A DNA stretch of 64,000 nucleotides. Source: Butyriboletus loyo. Lineage: Eukaryota; Basidiomycota; Agaricomycetes; Boletales; Boletaceae. The DNA lies in NCBI GenBank assembly GCA_038093515.1, contig JBBPSI010000126.1, forward strand, positions 1 through 64,000. The letters are read 5' to 3'. Under the pieces are notes generated by a model that was not told where the DNA came from, ran no database searches, and saw only the letters and a list, made by a program, of their open reading frames with translations. Of this stretch, positions 36,701 to 48,374 are shown in pieces (the first letter of the stretch is position 1; every line of letters starts with the position of its first letter). The position numbers and the translations under genes are program-made.

Positions 36701-37262
36701 TCAGATATCTCCCACTTCCCATGCTTCCAAGAGGCACCACATCTGCGTCTGCAGTGCTTCAAACGTCAGGTTCACGTCCGTATAGAGATCGGGATTATTG
36801 AGCCCCTTCAACGCCTCGTACACCCAATTCTGGCAGTTCCAGGTCCACCGGTTACGAACCACGGGCACGAGCGCGATATGGTTCAACAGATCGTCCATCC
36901 GAGTCGGCGCGACGTATCCGACGACGTGGCCGCCCCGCCAGTCCCCGCGCTCGTGAAGGGGGATATCGAAACGGTCTTGGGTTGAGAAGGTGTTGGTGTC
37001 GCCCACGATCTCGTGGCAATTGCCGCGGTGCGTGGACGTGCGGACGATGATGGCCCAATGCAAGGGGAGGGGATATCCTGGGGTGTACTCGCCGCGCCAG
37101 TACTGGACGACTTCGATGGGGAAGTAACCTGGAGGGACCTTCACTGGGTCAAGCACTGCTGCCTGTAAAGGAGATTCCGGGACAGGGGTGGTAGGTCCTG
37201 GGGGAACGATGAGATAAAGTGTCGACGATATGCGACTAAGCGGACTTACTGCTTCCAGACAT
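36701..37262 (-). CDS. small fungal protein with His...Asn-Cys motif, tandem paralog A
   Basis: Exon 1 is 13 bp (ATG at 37262, MSGS). A GTAAGT donor and the acceptor before CAGTGCTTGAC join it in frame to VLDPVKVPPGYFPIEVVQYW. The body carries PLHWAIIVRTS, GNCHEIVGDTNT, a GYVAPTRMDD segment, WTWNCQNWVYEALKGL and a C-terminus LLEAWEVGDI; about 157 residues. The spacing of a His in a hydrophobic strand (HWAI) before an Asn-Cys motif (NCQNWV) recalls permuted papain-like folds such as LRAT and some NlpC/P60 proteins; this is inference, not a recognised match. A TATAAAA box lies about 90 bp upstream. The exon layout is identical to paralog B. Confidence 0.75.
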
Positions 37263-37350
37263 CGTCCTGTAGGGGTGAGGCGAAGAGGTTTGAATTCAAG
37301 CAAGGGTTGGGGCTGATGGGATAGAACTGATGCCTCCGAGGAGGAGCGTC

Positions 37351-37357
37351 TTTTATA
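37351..37357 (-). promoter_or_regulatory. TATA box of paralog A
   Basis: TATAAAA on the minus strand about 90 bp before the start codon. The paralog at 38.7 kb has one at nearly the same distance. Confidence 0.6.
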
Positions 37358-38140
37358 CTGTAGGATCGTTCATTCTCTTTGTTCGCTATGGGGTTGGGGA
37401 GTGGGATTGTGGACGCTTTCCTTTTTTTTTTCTTTTCTTTTTGCTTTTGCTTTTGCTTTTGCAACCACAGCGGCACGTCGCCTGCTTTGTTATGCCAATA
37501 TGGATGGTCGTCATCCAAGCGGTATGGTATGGGCGCTTTGATGTCGTTACATGTGATCATGATCAACATGTGATGAACTGATTATCGTGTGATATCGTTG
37601 GCCCATCGACAAGCGTGGACAATGCAGATCGTCGGGGGCGGACGTTCAGTCTGACTATTCCTATTCTGATTCCATGTGGAGCTAATGAGTATCAGGTCCA
37701 TCGCACAAAGGACTCGGAGCCTGGTAATGATACGCCGGATAGTGCCATAGTCGCCCTTGGGGCAGACAAAAGAGATCTATCTCTCCCGCGACAGTGCTAT
37801 GTTGTTTCATCGTGCGCGAACGTCATACATGCGCTCGCGGCGATCTTGGTTGTTTCGACCTACCATGCAACATCGTCTCTTGAACTTGAAAGTACCCCTT
37901 CTCCTAATAAGCTGGTGAACTTTGCTCACACATGGCCCAGGATCGTAATCCTTGGGGTTACCGACGATGGGTCGAAGTTTGAGTGAACAAGTTGACCCAA
38001 CACAACACGAACTCGTAATTTTTCGTCGTACAGAAGCGAATCTCGGAGTCCATCAAACGCAGCAACAGCAGCAGCAGCCCACGCTTCCTGCTATCACCCA
38101 ACAATTTTTCCAAAAAAAGAAAGAAAAAAGTCACGCTAGT
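37358..38140. other. intergenic between tandem paralogs
   Basis: Contains a CTTTTG/TTGCTT pyrimidine-rich tract at about 37418-37460 and a CAGCAG repeat near 38062-38077. A plus frame at 37615-37986 has no recognisable family and no splice context; not called. Confidence 0.45.
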
Positions 38141-38696
38141 TTAAATATCACCCATCTCCCAGGCATCTAACAGACACCACATCTGCGTCTGCAGCGCCCC
38201 AAACGTCATGTTCGCGTCCGTATACAGCTCCGGGCCCTTCAACCCTCTCAACCCCTCGTGCACCCAATTCTGGCAGTTCCAACTCAACCGATGACGCAAC
38301 ACCGGCACGAGCGCGATATGGTTCAACAGATCGTCCATCCGAGTCGGCGAGACGTATCCGATGACGTGGCTACCCCGCCAGTCATCGCCTTGCTGGAGCG
38401 GGATGTCGAAACGGTCTTGCGTCGCGTAGGTATCGATGTCACCGACGATCTCGTGGCAGTTTCCGCGAGAGGCGGATGTGCGGACGATGATGGCCCAGTG
38501 TAAGGGGAGAGGATGGCCCCGGGTGTACTCGCCGCGCCAGTACTGGACGACTTCGATGGGGAAGTAACCTGGAGGGACTTGCACTGGGTCGAGTGCTGTC
38601 GGTAAAGCGGATTCTGGAGCGGGGGAGATGTGTCCTGGGGAATGATGAGATACAGCGTCGACGAGACGCAAGATCGGACTTACTGCTTCCAGACAT
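38141..38696 (-). CDS. small fungal protein with His...Asn-Cys motif, tandem paralog B
   Basis: Same design as paralog A: a 13-bp exon 1 (MSGS, ATG at 38696), then an intron from GTAAGT to the acceptor ACCGACAG. The body starts LDPVQVPPGYFPIEVVQYW, with PLHWAIIVRTS, GNCHEIVGDIDT, GYVSPTRMDD, LSWNCQNWVHEGLRGL and a C-terminus LLDAWEMGDI. The His and the Asn-Cys positions are unchanged, while the differences from paralog A are scattered (for example HERGDWRGG versus QQGDDWRGS). No frame damage is seen in either copy, so both appear under selection. Function unknown; no named family could be assigned with confidence. Confidence 0.75.
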
Positions 38697-38790
38697 TGGC
38701 AAGGTCGGAGGTAGGTATTATTGGTCGAGGTGGGTGTTGGTGAGACAGGGCTGATGCGTCTTTCACAGATCTTGAGAAGACATACGTCTT

Positions 38791-38797
38791 TTTTATA
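38791..38797 (-). promoter_or_regulatory. TATA box of paralog B
   Basis: TATAAAA on the minus strand about 95 bp before the start codon, matching the arrangement of paralog A. Confidence 0.6.
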
Positions 38798-39301
38798 CCA
38801 CAGGCCCATCCATTCTCTTTGTTCGACTTGGATGGAAATCCGCTGTTTTGTTTCACGGCCAAAGTTGTACACCCCTCGTGAGATTGTTGTGTTCTGTGGG
38901 CGCTTTTGACGGCTTACGTGTGACTGATAAGTGACATTCGTCCGATCTAATCTTTTGATCTGTCCGGTTACAAACCAAAAAATCGAGAAAAGGGAAGGAA
39001 AACAGTTTGCCCTCCTTCCACCATGTCATGTTTACCTACCTGGAAACGCAAACGGCACCACACTCCCCAGTCGTACTTTATCCCTCCAGTGAATAAATGC
39101 ACACGTCCGCATCGTCGTCGACGATCCCTACGAGATAACACAATCTACATTTACGCACCACCTACCACAGTTCCCCCAGAGTTGATTTCTTCGACGGTCG
39201 CGTTGGAAGAGATACTCATTCGATTCACTTTCCGATCTCGAAAGAATTAAAAAGATGACAAACGAACATGTACGTCTCCTATTCGACCCAAACCCGCGCC
39301 T
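38798..39301. other. intergenic
   Basis: Upstream of paralog B and downstream of SDH3. A plus frame at 39023-39250 is basic and low in complexity, with no supporting features. Confidence 0.45.
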
Positions 39302-40248
39302 CTACCACCACACGAGGTACACGGTCGAGAGCGCCGTCGCTCCGAGGACAGCGTATCCAGTGTTGTAGGCACCTTTCACGGTCATGACTAGATCGCAACC
39401 GCAATATCAGCCCCACCCACGCATGAAGAAAAGCAAAAAAAAAAAAAAAAGAGAGGGGAGGGGAAAAGTCCATTGCGATAAGGAAAAAAAAAACAGGACG
39501 TAGACGTACATTTACCCGTATCCCACAAAAGATGGCGTATGCCATTCCACCCATGAAGCGCAAACGGCGCTGCAAGCAACACCCTGGCAGACGTCTTCAC
39601 AAAGTCGGGTAATCCTGCCACGAACTCAATCACGTGGGCACTGTCGAACGTGCCAGGCGCGACGAGGTATGCGAGGGAGAATCCGTAGAGAACTGCAACG
39701 TTTATAAACGAACCATCATAAACATCATTGCGTTTCGGGTGAGACAGCATGGCATGGCATGGCCAACGGTAAGAAAGGGGGGGAAGGGGAAACTCGTTAC
39801 TCACGTGCACTGAGTGCGCCACCCGTCACTCGGTGCGCGATGGAACCCAACCACGTCAATTGGGGCTGGTAAATAGTGAAATGAGGACTCGAAGGCCGCT
39901 TCAAACGTTGTTCGTTCAAGATCCCTTCCGAGGCGGACGGAGGAAACGATTGTGTCTGTATACCCCTAGGACCACGCACACACGTCCACCCGCCCACACA
40001 TACATACACACACCAGAAGGAATGTTTGATTGAGTCCATGCCACACGAGCACGCATACCCGATGAACGACTGTACCGTTTTCCAATCGCAGATCGCAGCG
40101 CGACCTGGTTCCTGGCTACGAAAACATACAACCTCGCAACGTCAGCACTCGACGAACCTATCTGTCCTTACGAACACGCACCGAATTTCGGCGCAAATGC
40201 GGCTCGTCTGAGAGAGGGAGCGAGACCAACAGCAGTACGTGCAGCCAT
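39302..40248 (-). CDS. SDH3: succinate dehydrogenase cytochrome b560 subunit
   Basis: Membrane anchor of respiratory complex II in the inner mitochondrial membrane, binding heme b and ubiquinone with the small anchor subunit. The start [18 protein letters not shown] at 40248 is a typical Arg/Ala-rich mitochondrial presequence. It splices to [19 protein letters not shown] and then to [20 protein letters not shown], the SDHC signature, followed by [16 protein letters not shown]. The next exon has helix 2 and [18 protein letters not shown] with the conserved heme-region His. The last exon is [20 protein letters not shown] to the stop at 39302-39304. The intron around 39920-40060 has two plausible donors (GTATGC or GTGTGT), both giving the same phase. 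Confidence 0.9.
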
Positions 40249-40887
40249 AGTGCTTTAGTTGTAGACGGTGTGTAACGACGACGGTGACACGGAAAACGTA
40301 GGACGGGAGGGAGTTTGGGAGAACAAAGGTTCAAAGCGTGAGAACGTTTTCTCTTCGCCCCCCGATGTAATCACACGCTTGTACTTATCTCGGCTGATGA
40401 ATGACATTATACGTTGACTTGGATCTACCAAATGAAATGTAAAGAAATATATATGATACCCGGGAGCAAGATCATCAGCACCAGACGTGCAAAACTAATA
40501 ACGGATCGTGATGTGAGGGCAATGGTGGTTATCCTGTAGCAGGTATGTAGAGACAAACGTCGGACAAGTATTGCACGTGGGAGCGTTAGACTGAACGAAT
40601 GGCAGAGAAAGTCCACAAACGTTTATGTCTGTAGATAGTAATGGCAGTGGATAATGGTCGATGGGTTGGAGTTCATTTGGTTTATGGAGTCAAATGAGAG
40701 ATGGATCTGAATCCATGGACGAATCGTAAACGTGTGACAGATGCAGTGGATGAGGCTTAGGAGGCAGCTGCGTAATGTATGGGAGAAATAGCAACAGCTG
40801 TGTGCTGTGCCATGGAATGCTTTCAATGGAAAGTCTGTAGGGGGTGGGAGGAACAATGAAAACAATCAGTAACAACGACCAGACGGG
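40249..40887. other. intergenic between two minus-strand genes
   Basis: SDH3 promoter and the 3' flank of the MYND-finger gene. No supported gene; the minus frames here are short and hydrophobic by composition only. Confidence 0.45.
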
Positions 40888-43859
40888 TCACCCTAGCACG
40901 ACGTCGTTGTCGCCCTGCGTAGCCGATTCCCAGATCATGTTTGCTAGTGGTGGATGCGCCTGTGCTGGCCCAGGAGTACCACCTTCAGCTCCTTCTTCTG
41001 GATCTCGTCCCCGACCATCAGCGAGCCACGCAACTTCATGCCGATACACTGGTCGCCCCTGGGGAGTCATCCCAACGACAGTCGTCGCCCCCGAGACAGT
41101 CTCAGCTCTCCTCCGATTGCGTAGTTGCGCGAATGCTTGCGATGTCGGGGAAGGTATGGGTTGAGGCACATTCGGGGGCAACGCCGTCACACGCTGTCGC
41201 GAGGGCTGTGCTGTTGATGTCGACGGAGGAGGTGCGTTCGGGGGGATTAGTTGGACTTGGTTGACCGGAATCGGGACACCTGCTGCCACTGCCCTTTCTC
41301 GCGCAAGACGCTCCCTCTCTGCTCGCCTTTCCGCCCGTGCTGCGGCACCGCCATCGGCCCCATCTGGCACATGCACATGATCGTGTGCCAGCTCCTCAAC
41401 GTCCTCCCCGTCTTTTGCACTACACCAAAACCGATGTCCTTCGCTCCATGCCGTGCTCTGACATTCCTTTCCGCAATATTTTGCCTTTCGACATCGCCTG
41501 CACTTGGCAAACTCTCGAGGGTACGATTCCCACTTGCCACAAAGCACTGAAAGACGGTCCCATGGGGAAATGAATAACATAGCGTGGAGACAAGCACTCA
41601 CTGTTGGCGCACTGCCGAATACCACCCCTACTGTCGTCTTTCCGACACGCATTCCTCATTATAACACCTGCCCAATATTGGATCTCTGGAGGAAGCTTCG
41701 GAGGAGGGTTGGGTAAATCGTTCTCCGACGAACTTGGCCGAAACGTGAACCGTTCAACAAGAGAAAAGACATTTGTCATCCGCAAGGTAGTCGAGGTCGC
41801 CGTCGTCGTCCCAGGACCAATAGGTGCCTTCTCTTTTTCCTTCCCTCTCGTAGTAGCAGATGCGAACGCGCGGAAGAAACCATGACTTTCCTTAGCAGGT
41901 TGGGGTGGCACAGTCCGCGCCATACTTGGGCCAGCAATCGGTTGTTGAGCGGCACGGTTGGCAGGGAGATTTGCCGCAGCGGGATGGAAAGACACCCGCT
42001 GCTTGTAAAACGCTTGTCTTACGTGTGGATACTTGCTCAGGTAGGCCAAGAGTTGCAGACTAAGCAAAACATCTTCGTCCTTGTATGGCCCTGAATCAGT
42101 GTCACGATGGTGATGCGTATGACTGGGCGTGCGCCCTAGAGCCGTGGGAATTGGTTGGGCAGCTACGTGATCGCGGGCGACTCCAGTAGCGCCGCCGCGC
42201 ATCGTACCACCAGGGCCAGTGGTAACAGGACCAGAGGGTGGAAGCGCTATCACCGTCGCTCGCGGCGTCGCATCGGGGGCAGTGCGAGTACGTCTGTCCA
42301 GAACAGGTGCGTCCATGCCAAGCATGTTCCGGGGGACGGTGTCATCCATGGCACCAGGAGCTCCAGGTGGTGCACCCATCGCAAAATCGTCATTGGGTTC
42401 CAACGACACAATGCCATCCTCCACGCCAACGACGCCGACACCCTCACCGTCTACGCCGCCGCCTTGTCCGTGGTTAATAATAATGTGTGCATCGGCGTTT
42501 ACCTCCAATGGAGCTGCTCCCGGGACGTCGGCTATTATCCCCACCGTACGTCGTGGGCGCTGGGTCATCGAACGGGCCTGAGCACGAGGAGCGCGAGGTA
42601 GGGTTACATGCGCGGAGGGGGTGGTATCGTCAGTATCCTGGGATTGATCCATATCTACGTCAGCGTCGCCATCATCCTCAGTTTCCGTCTCGGGACGTGA
42701 GTTGTCCGTTGATTCATCGGGGGAGGTGGGAATTCGTGTACGATTACTGCGAAGCGGGCGAGACCTGAGCGTGAGGTTCGCTCCGGGTGGTTCATCCCAC
42801 AAGGGACGGGCGATGATCGTGCCACTGCGTTCGCGACTGTTCGCGATGACTGTAGCGGTGGGGGTTCTAGACGACGGTGTTGCATTAGTTGAGGTTTCAG
42901 CGGAAGTATCAGTATCGATCCCGCGTGATGATGGTGATACATGGCGGCCATACGACGACCGCTCGTGTGATGTGACTGGTATAGATACTGGTTGGGACGA
43001 CGCGTCCAAGGCGATTAAGACATCGGGGGACGTTCCATCGGCAGAAACATCCACCATCGAGACATCCTGAAAGGAGGTGGTTAGTACCCAAACGTCATCT
43101 ACAAAGAATGTGATCCACTTCATCAATAATTCCATTCGCCTCTGTGTTGGTATGTTCCTGATGAACAGACTCTTCAGTAGCGATCTGCCTTTGTAGCGCC
43201 CGGGTCAGTTCTGCGGCACCATCTCTTTGTCTTTGTTCTGCCAACGCTTGTCGCCTGGCGAGACGTTGCTCGCGTGATTCTCTCGGTAAACCCGTGACAC
43301 TCGAGCTCGGACCAACCGCAAAACCCTTGTTCGCCAACCAAGCTTCGAGGATACAGCCAACAACATCAAGGGTTCCAGCTTGCACGACCCGGCTTCGGAT
43401 CGGCTCACTTCCTCTCACGCCGATATTAACCACGCATTGAAAGGCGAGTGAAAAACGGTACGCGGCGTGCTTGTCAAATGTCGGCGGATTGAGAGTGGGC
43501 ACAAGTTTCGGAGGACGTGTGTTGGGCGGAGAGAGACCGTATATGACGTTCGGGTTCTCTGGCGGGGGTGGGCACATGCAAAAGTCGTACAAAATGCGCA
43601 CGAGACGCTCTAGACCGCCATCCATGGTCATGATTTCGCGTATTCGCGGGGAAGTCGACGTTAAATATGTAAGATGGTGAAGAGAGTTGAATAGTGGCAA
43701 CGGAGACGTGGTGTCAAGTGCTACCGACAGAATTGAAATCAGAAAAAAAACGAAAGAAATCAGAGGGTAAGATAACAGACCTCTTCTGTCGTAGAGCTGG
43801 GAAGAAATGCACACACATGCCCTGTTCTGGGCAGGAAATGCAAAGTTTGCTTCTCGCAT
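40888..43859 (-). CDS. MUB1: MUB1/SamB-like MYND zinc finger protein
   Basis: Homolog of yeast Mub1, which works with the E3 ligase Ubr2 and the E2 Rad6 in degradation of Rpn4, and of Aspergillus SamB, which affects hyphal polarity. The start MREANFAFPAQNRACVCIS (43859) is the conserved N-terminus. A 57-bp intron leads to SPLPLFNSLHHLTYLTSTSP, then YDFCMCPPPPENPNVIYG and LAFQCVVNIGVRG, an armadillo-like region. A 52-bp intron (donor GTGGAT) precedes a long Ser/Thr/Pro-rich exon. It ends PEIQYWAGVIMRNACRKDDS and RGGIRQCAN. After a GTGAGT intron comes the MYND finger (CGKW, CRRCRKAKYCGKECQ, HRFWC) and a low-complexity tail to 40888. The ATG at 43976 is rejected because conservation begins at MREANF. 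Confidence 0.9.
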
Positions 43860-45555
43860 CGCGGCGTGCGAGCTGACTAGCGCAACAAATCGAGATCTTG
43901 GATGATGAGCCTTGTTGACGAAGCTTGAGCTAGACTGGTGGACTGAAGGATGTAAAAGTCGGACTTTGGCTTTCACAAAGGGAAGATGAAGGGAGTGGAG
44001 AAAGATGAAGTGGCTCGACGCTGGAGGAGGGCTCTCTTAGTCTGGTTGATACCTCTGGATGACTGAGACGGTCGTGTGGCCTTGTTTGGGCAATGTGGCG
44101 CGGCCGTCCACCAAGCCGCAAAGTTGAAATCTTCTCTTAGACAATCATACATGTCGAACCCATGCGCTTTGATTCAACAACGAGAGTGGGGGGGCCACCG
44201 CGACAAGCATGCACAGGAAAGAAGAGAAACCTGTGATATAACCATAAGCGTGGGTCGAACGCTGACGTTGTTTCAGTTAGCCCACTCTCCTCGAGATGGC
44301 CCGGAAGTGGGTCGCTGTATGCTAGCTGGCATGTGCCAGGGTCAACCATCGTTTTAATCTAAACCATGCGGATGTAGGACACTCACAACTTTACAAACCA
44401 TGGAATATGCCTCACAGTTTCGGCAGTAGCGCCGCATGTACTGCCTCTGCTCGCCAACATCCGTCAGAGTTCTTCTCGTTGCTGTGAATCGTGCCCCACT
44501 CGGATGGAAGTTGTCATTGTCAGGGTCCATGTTCCTACGACCCTATCATCATGCGGACTGTCCGTTGTCGACGTTGCTGGTTGTACAGGCAAAGACCGCC
44601 GAAACACCGATGCCGAGCCGACCGATGCCCCCAATTGTCTGGTTTTATCGGCTGTGATATCGGGCCACAAGACTCAATCTATTGTATATGTGATGCACAA
44701 GCTGGCTGCATAACACGACCGTTTCTCCATCCAACTTGGATATCTTTTACGAACGACATTGCGGTGACATTGCCAACAAGCGATTTCAGAGGCAAGTAAC
44801 CCTTGAAACTCGAAAGGGCAGCTTAATGGTGGTAGAGCCCAAGTGTTCAGGCTTATTGGGTCGTCGTAAGACCACTTGAATTCAGAGTGCCGGTGCGCCT
44901 GTGGCGGTTTGTTATGTGATGCCTCAAACCAGATCGAGGCTTTCAAGTTCCTCCTTGTACTTGGTCTCCCGCTGCGATAAGAGGGGGAATCCGAGGGAGC
45001 GAAAAGATAGAAAGGAAGAACGGCACTCGCACACTATTTACGCTAATGTGAACCGGACAGAAGGCTGGGAGCGTGCAATGAAACATCCGGCAGATTTAGC
45101 TTTACTACGCTGCCGACGGTCTCGGGCGCTGTTTGCCTAGACAAAGGCATGGTTATTGTGCATTCAGGGACCAAAACTTCCGGTAAGCGGGTCATTATTC
45201 GGGCCACTTGACAATAGTATTGTCATGGTCGTCAAGGATAGAAACATGATGCATGACGCCTTGCTCCGTGCTGTCACTGACTTGAACATACCCAACAAAC
45301 CCCCCCATCAACAAATACCTCCCCGTCGTATCGCGGATCGGACAGCTATCTAAGGGCTAAAGTATGTTGGCGCAGCCAGGCATTCACGACGTGGGCTTTG
45401 GGAGAACAATGCCGAATCGTGAGTCCGAGTCCTACCTCAATGAACGCGAGGTGTCGTCGTACCGAGTCGAGTCATTCATCACCACCATCGATCTCATCTA
45501 TCCCCCGCCTCACAGACCACAGTGTATCATCTTATCGCACGATCCTCGTTTTTGT
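43860..45555. other. intergenic, no supported gene
   Basis: MUB1 promoter followed by DNA with short overlapping frames. None shows a recognisable domain; in particular no STE3-type receptor helices were found near the pheromone genes. Confidence 0.45.
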
Positions 45556-45573
45556 TCAAGAGGAAGAGGAAGT

Positions 45574-45711
45574 GTAGGATATCCTGGTTTCCATCAAGCG
45601 CGGCGAACGGGACAGTGTTGATTCAAGTATCCTGAGGACGGTGTTCAGTCAAGCCACCACAGCAAGGGTTAAAGATAGCAAGGCCGAAGGACTAGACCGC
45701 TTCTGGATATG
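45574..45711 (+). other. exon-like open frame, unassigned
   Basis: After a GTGTAG acceptor-like site the plus frame reads DILVSIKRGERDSVDSSILR and continues to a stop near 45711, ending KAEGLDRFWI. It is protein-like but no other exon or family could be tied to it. It abuts the start of the duplicated pheromone unit. Confidence 0.2.
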
Positions 45712-47012
45712 AACTCGTGGGGCAGGAGGGAGGAAAGAGAAAACGTTTCCGAGAAAGAGGTAGAAGAACGTACGATGGGGTCAACGAGCTTTTCTTCTTC
45801 CATTTTTCCGCTGGGAATGTGGATTGCGCTTTTTTTTTTTTTCTTCGTCCTGAAATTACCCTTCTCCTCACAGCTTCAAGTATTGGATCATCACAAATAA
45901 TGCGGACCCAACACGAGCAAAGCCAGAGCGCGTCACAGAGTACACGCAGTCCCCTCCATTTCACGGCATCCCGACAGGTAATTTGGACGATACATCTATA
46001 GGTCACGAGCGCAGCGGTGTAGTTGGTAGGCCAACGGAGCACGCACCGCGCACGAACAGTCCGAGGGTAGGGAACGATGTTTATGATTACAGCTAGAATT
46101 ATCTTGCGTTTGCTTTTGTCTGTAACACTCCTCCCAAAAAAATACCACACGTTCACTGTCAGCCACCATATATCTGAAACGATTGGATGTGACACTATTG
46201 TTGTTCTTTCTGTTTATCATCCATTGGGATGTCCCAGAGACCGTGCAAAATGAAGACGCGAAAAGAGGAAAAAGAACACACACGTTTGGCACGCATTGGA
46301 ACAACTATCAGCGAACCGAGGCCAGAACCAATAAACGGGGGGGAAGACACGACTGCAAGGAAGAGGATTTACTTTGGCACCTGAGGATCACAAGCGGCGG
46401 GTGGTGGTCAGGCCTACAGTTAATGGCGCGAGTGCGTTTTCAATTCGGGGCATCATGACCCAGGGACTTTGAAATGAACCCTTGTCCAAGAGGAACCAAA
46501 CGGACTACAGTATGCATCATATCACGGATTAGCCAAAGAGTTTGTTGAACATGCTGTTCAGTCCTATCTGTACATTTCACGCGCACCGGGACAGTGGCGA
46601 AAAATGCAGTGTATCTCAGAAAAACGTGGCCTCGCCTCGCACTGTCATTTGTTGAACCCCCGTCTCTTTTGTTTTCGTCTGTCAGAGACACGTAGCGGAG
46701 CTACCTGTTTAGCGTGTAGCTCGTCCCGTGAGCCAACCTTCGGTCCGGTTCACCACCATCAAGTAACTTCAAACACTAGTTGCTGCATTTGGATGGGTCT
46801 TTTTGTGAACGCCATAAGCGACGATATGCTGATCTTATGTTGCAACAGATACGACCCCTCCGTGCTGTCTCAGAGCTACTCATCTTATTGTTTTTCATTA
46901 CCCCTTTGGAGCTTCAGACATTAGAGCGGGGTGAGTTTAGCGATTTGGACGTGCCAGAGCAACGCAAGAGGCACCTACAGCCGTTTTGAGTCGGCGTGCG
47001 TAGGAGCATCGC

Positions 47013-47020
47013 TATAAAAG
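47013..47020 (+). promoter_or_regulatory. TATA box of pheromone precursor 1
   Basis: TATAAAAG followed by AGGCTGACGAGA, conserved in unit 2 and lying 178 bp before the start codon. Confidence 0.65.
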
Positions 47021-47197
47021 AGGCTGACGAGAATACCGTTCCCCTCCATCTCCCAAAAGGCAGCTGTGTCTCCCCGTCTACATAAAAGCCTTCTCGTTCT
47101 GCTCTGAACACTCGCACGAGCCATCCCGCACATCGACGCCTCGCTCGCTTTCGTTCCGCGTGCCGTCCACAGATCATCGACATCATCGCCATCAGAC

Positions 47198-47320
47198 ATG
47201 GATTTCTTCAGCGTTGTCTCTATCTTCGCCGGGTCCGAGGGTAAAGAAGACACCTCGTCGATTCCCATCGATTCCTCAAGCAACGTTAACAGCGCCCATC
47301 AGATGTGCGTCATCGCATGA
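47198..47320 (+). CDS. lipopeptide mating pheromone precursor 1 (CaaX)
   Basis: A 40-residue intronless ORF starting MDFFSVVSIF and ending AHQMCVIA followed by TGA. CVIA is a canonical CaaX box: the Cys would be farnesylated, VIA removed and the end carboxymethylated, as for basidiomycete pheromones recognised by STE3-type receptors. Fungal precursors of this type are 35-60 residues, acidic and Ser/Thr-rich in the leader, as here (EGKEDTSSIPIDSS). The mature peptide probably starts near the acidic DSS, giving about 13 residues, but the usual Glu-Arg cleavage motif is absent. A second, similar precursor lies 2,648 bp downstream, which makes a chance ORF unlikely. No receptor gene is seen in the window. 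Confidence 0.75.
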   Translation: MDFFSVVSIFAGSEGKEDTSSIPIDSSSNVNSAHQMCVIA

Positions 47321-47410
47321 GGATATTCTTTGTTGTGAGCAGATCTATCCGTGGATTCACGTTGGCCTCACATTGCTCACCTCCATTATTCTCACTCTTA
47401 GCATCGCAGA

Positions 47411-48374
47411 CCTTATACCCACATTTAACACCACTAATGCCATTATGAATGACACCCCGTGAGGCGTTTCTGCCAGCGGACCTCCCGATTCATTGCCAGG
47501 GGTACTCGCAATTCCAGCGCTGGGCTGGTCCTTCGTGTGGGAATGGCGGGAAGTGCATGGATTATTTGAGTTGGACGGTATAAGATTTGAATTATGGGGT
47601 CCAGCGTTCGCTTACAAGTGCTACATATATAATCTACCTCATGGACATTTCTTGTAGTGTATTAGCACTCGTTTCAACAGTCTGTCTTGTGTCAAATGAC
47701 TCAAATCAACCAATGACATATCCTCGCTCGCCTCGCGCTTGACATATTTCCATCATGAAAGCGTGACGGAGAGCGACGGTCACATCGTTCTCGACCATGT
47801 GGCAGACAGTCAAGGTGCAACTTGGATTTTTGAAACGCCAACGACTCGGATACTCGACTAGAGAACATCAGTGAAACGGTTATTGGTCGGAACCACCGGT
47901 TAGCAGTCTGTAGCAGTCTGTAGCACTCGGCTACATTCGGTTAGCATCGGAAACCAGCAACTGTTTTACTGATGAATAACATATAGCCTATATTATTTTG
48001 CAAGGTAAACCCACCATGTACTTGCTCGTGCCCGTCCTTCCACTCGTCTCTCGTTCACCTGCAGCGCCTCCTCGCGACAATTCGATCCCCCTAAACACTC
48101 AGAAGGTTAGATCTTCCCGTTCTCATCGATTTGACTCCTTCGTTCCTGTCTCCGGTTCGTCGCCGTCGGTCACGTGAACGCGTCGGGCGACTTCCCGCCC
48201 ACTTCCCACACACACCGAATCTTGTACCTAGATTATCGTGACTTCCGCTGCTGTTCCTTTCATAATGCCTCCTCGTTCCTTTAACCTACCCTCATGTCAT
48301 ATCAGTCTGCGCTGTACTGTCTACCTTCCTACTCCGACTCACGAAGGCCAAGTTCTGGGCCGCTCACAGTGGAC
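47411..48374. other. spacer between pheromone units
   Basis: Unique sequence with a short AGCAGTCTGT direct repeat near 47903-47925. No gene seen. Confidence 0.45.

Larger units (their letters stand above)
45700..47410 (+). repeat. tandem duplication unit 1 (with pheromone precursor 1)
   Basis: About 1.7 kb that aligns in order with 48375-50095. Shared landmarks include GAACTCGTGGGGCAGGAG, TTCCGCTGGGAA.GTGGAT, CTCCATTTCACGGCATCCCG, GGGACTTTGAAATGAACCC, TGCATTTGGATGGGTCTT, the TATA box, the precursor gene and TTGCTCACCTCC after it. Most of the unit is non-coding. Confidence 0.8.

Noticed and set aside
43860..43976. Longer N-terminus for the MUB1-like protein
   Set aside because: Family conservation begins at MREANF; the upstream residues are low in complexity and fit a 5' UTR.
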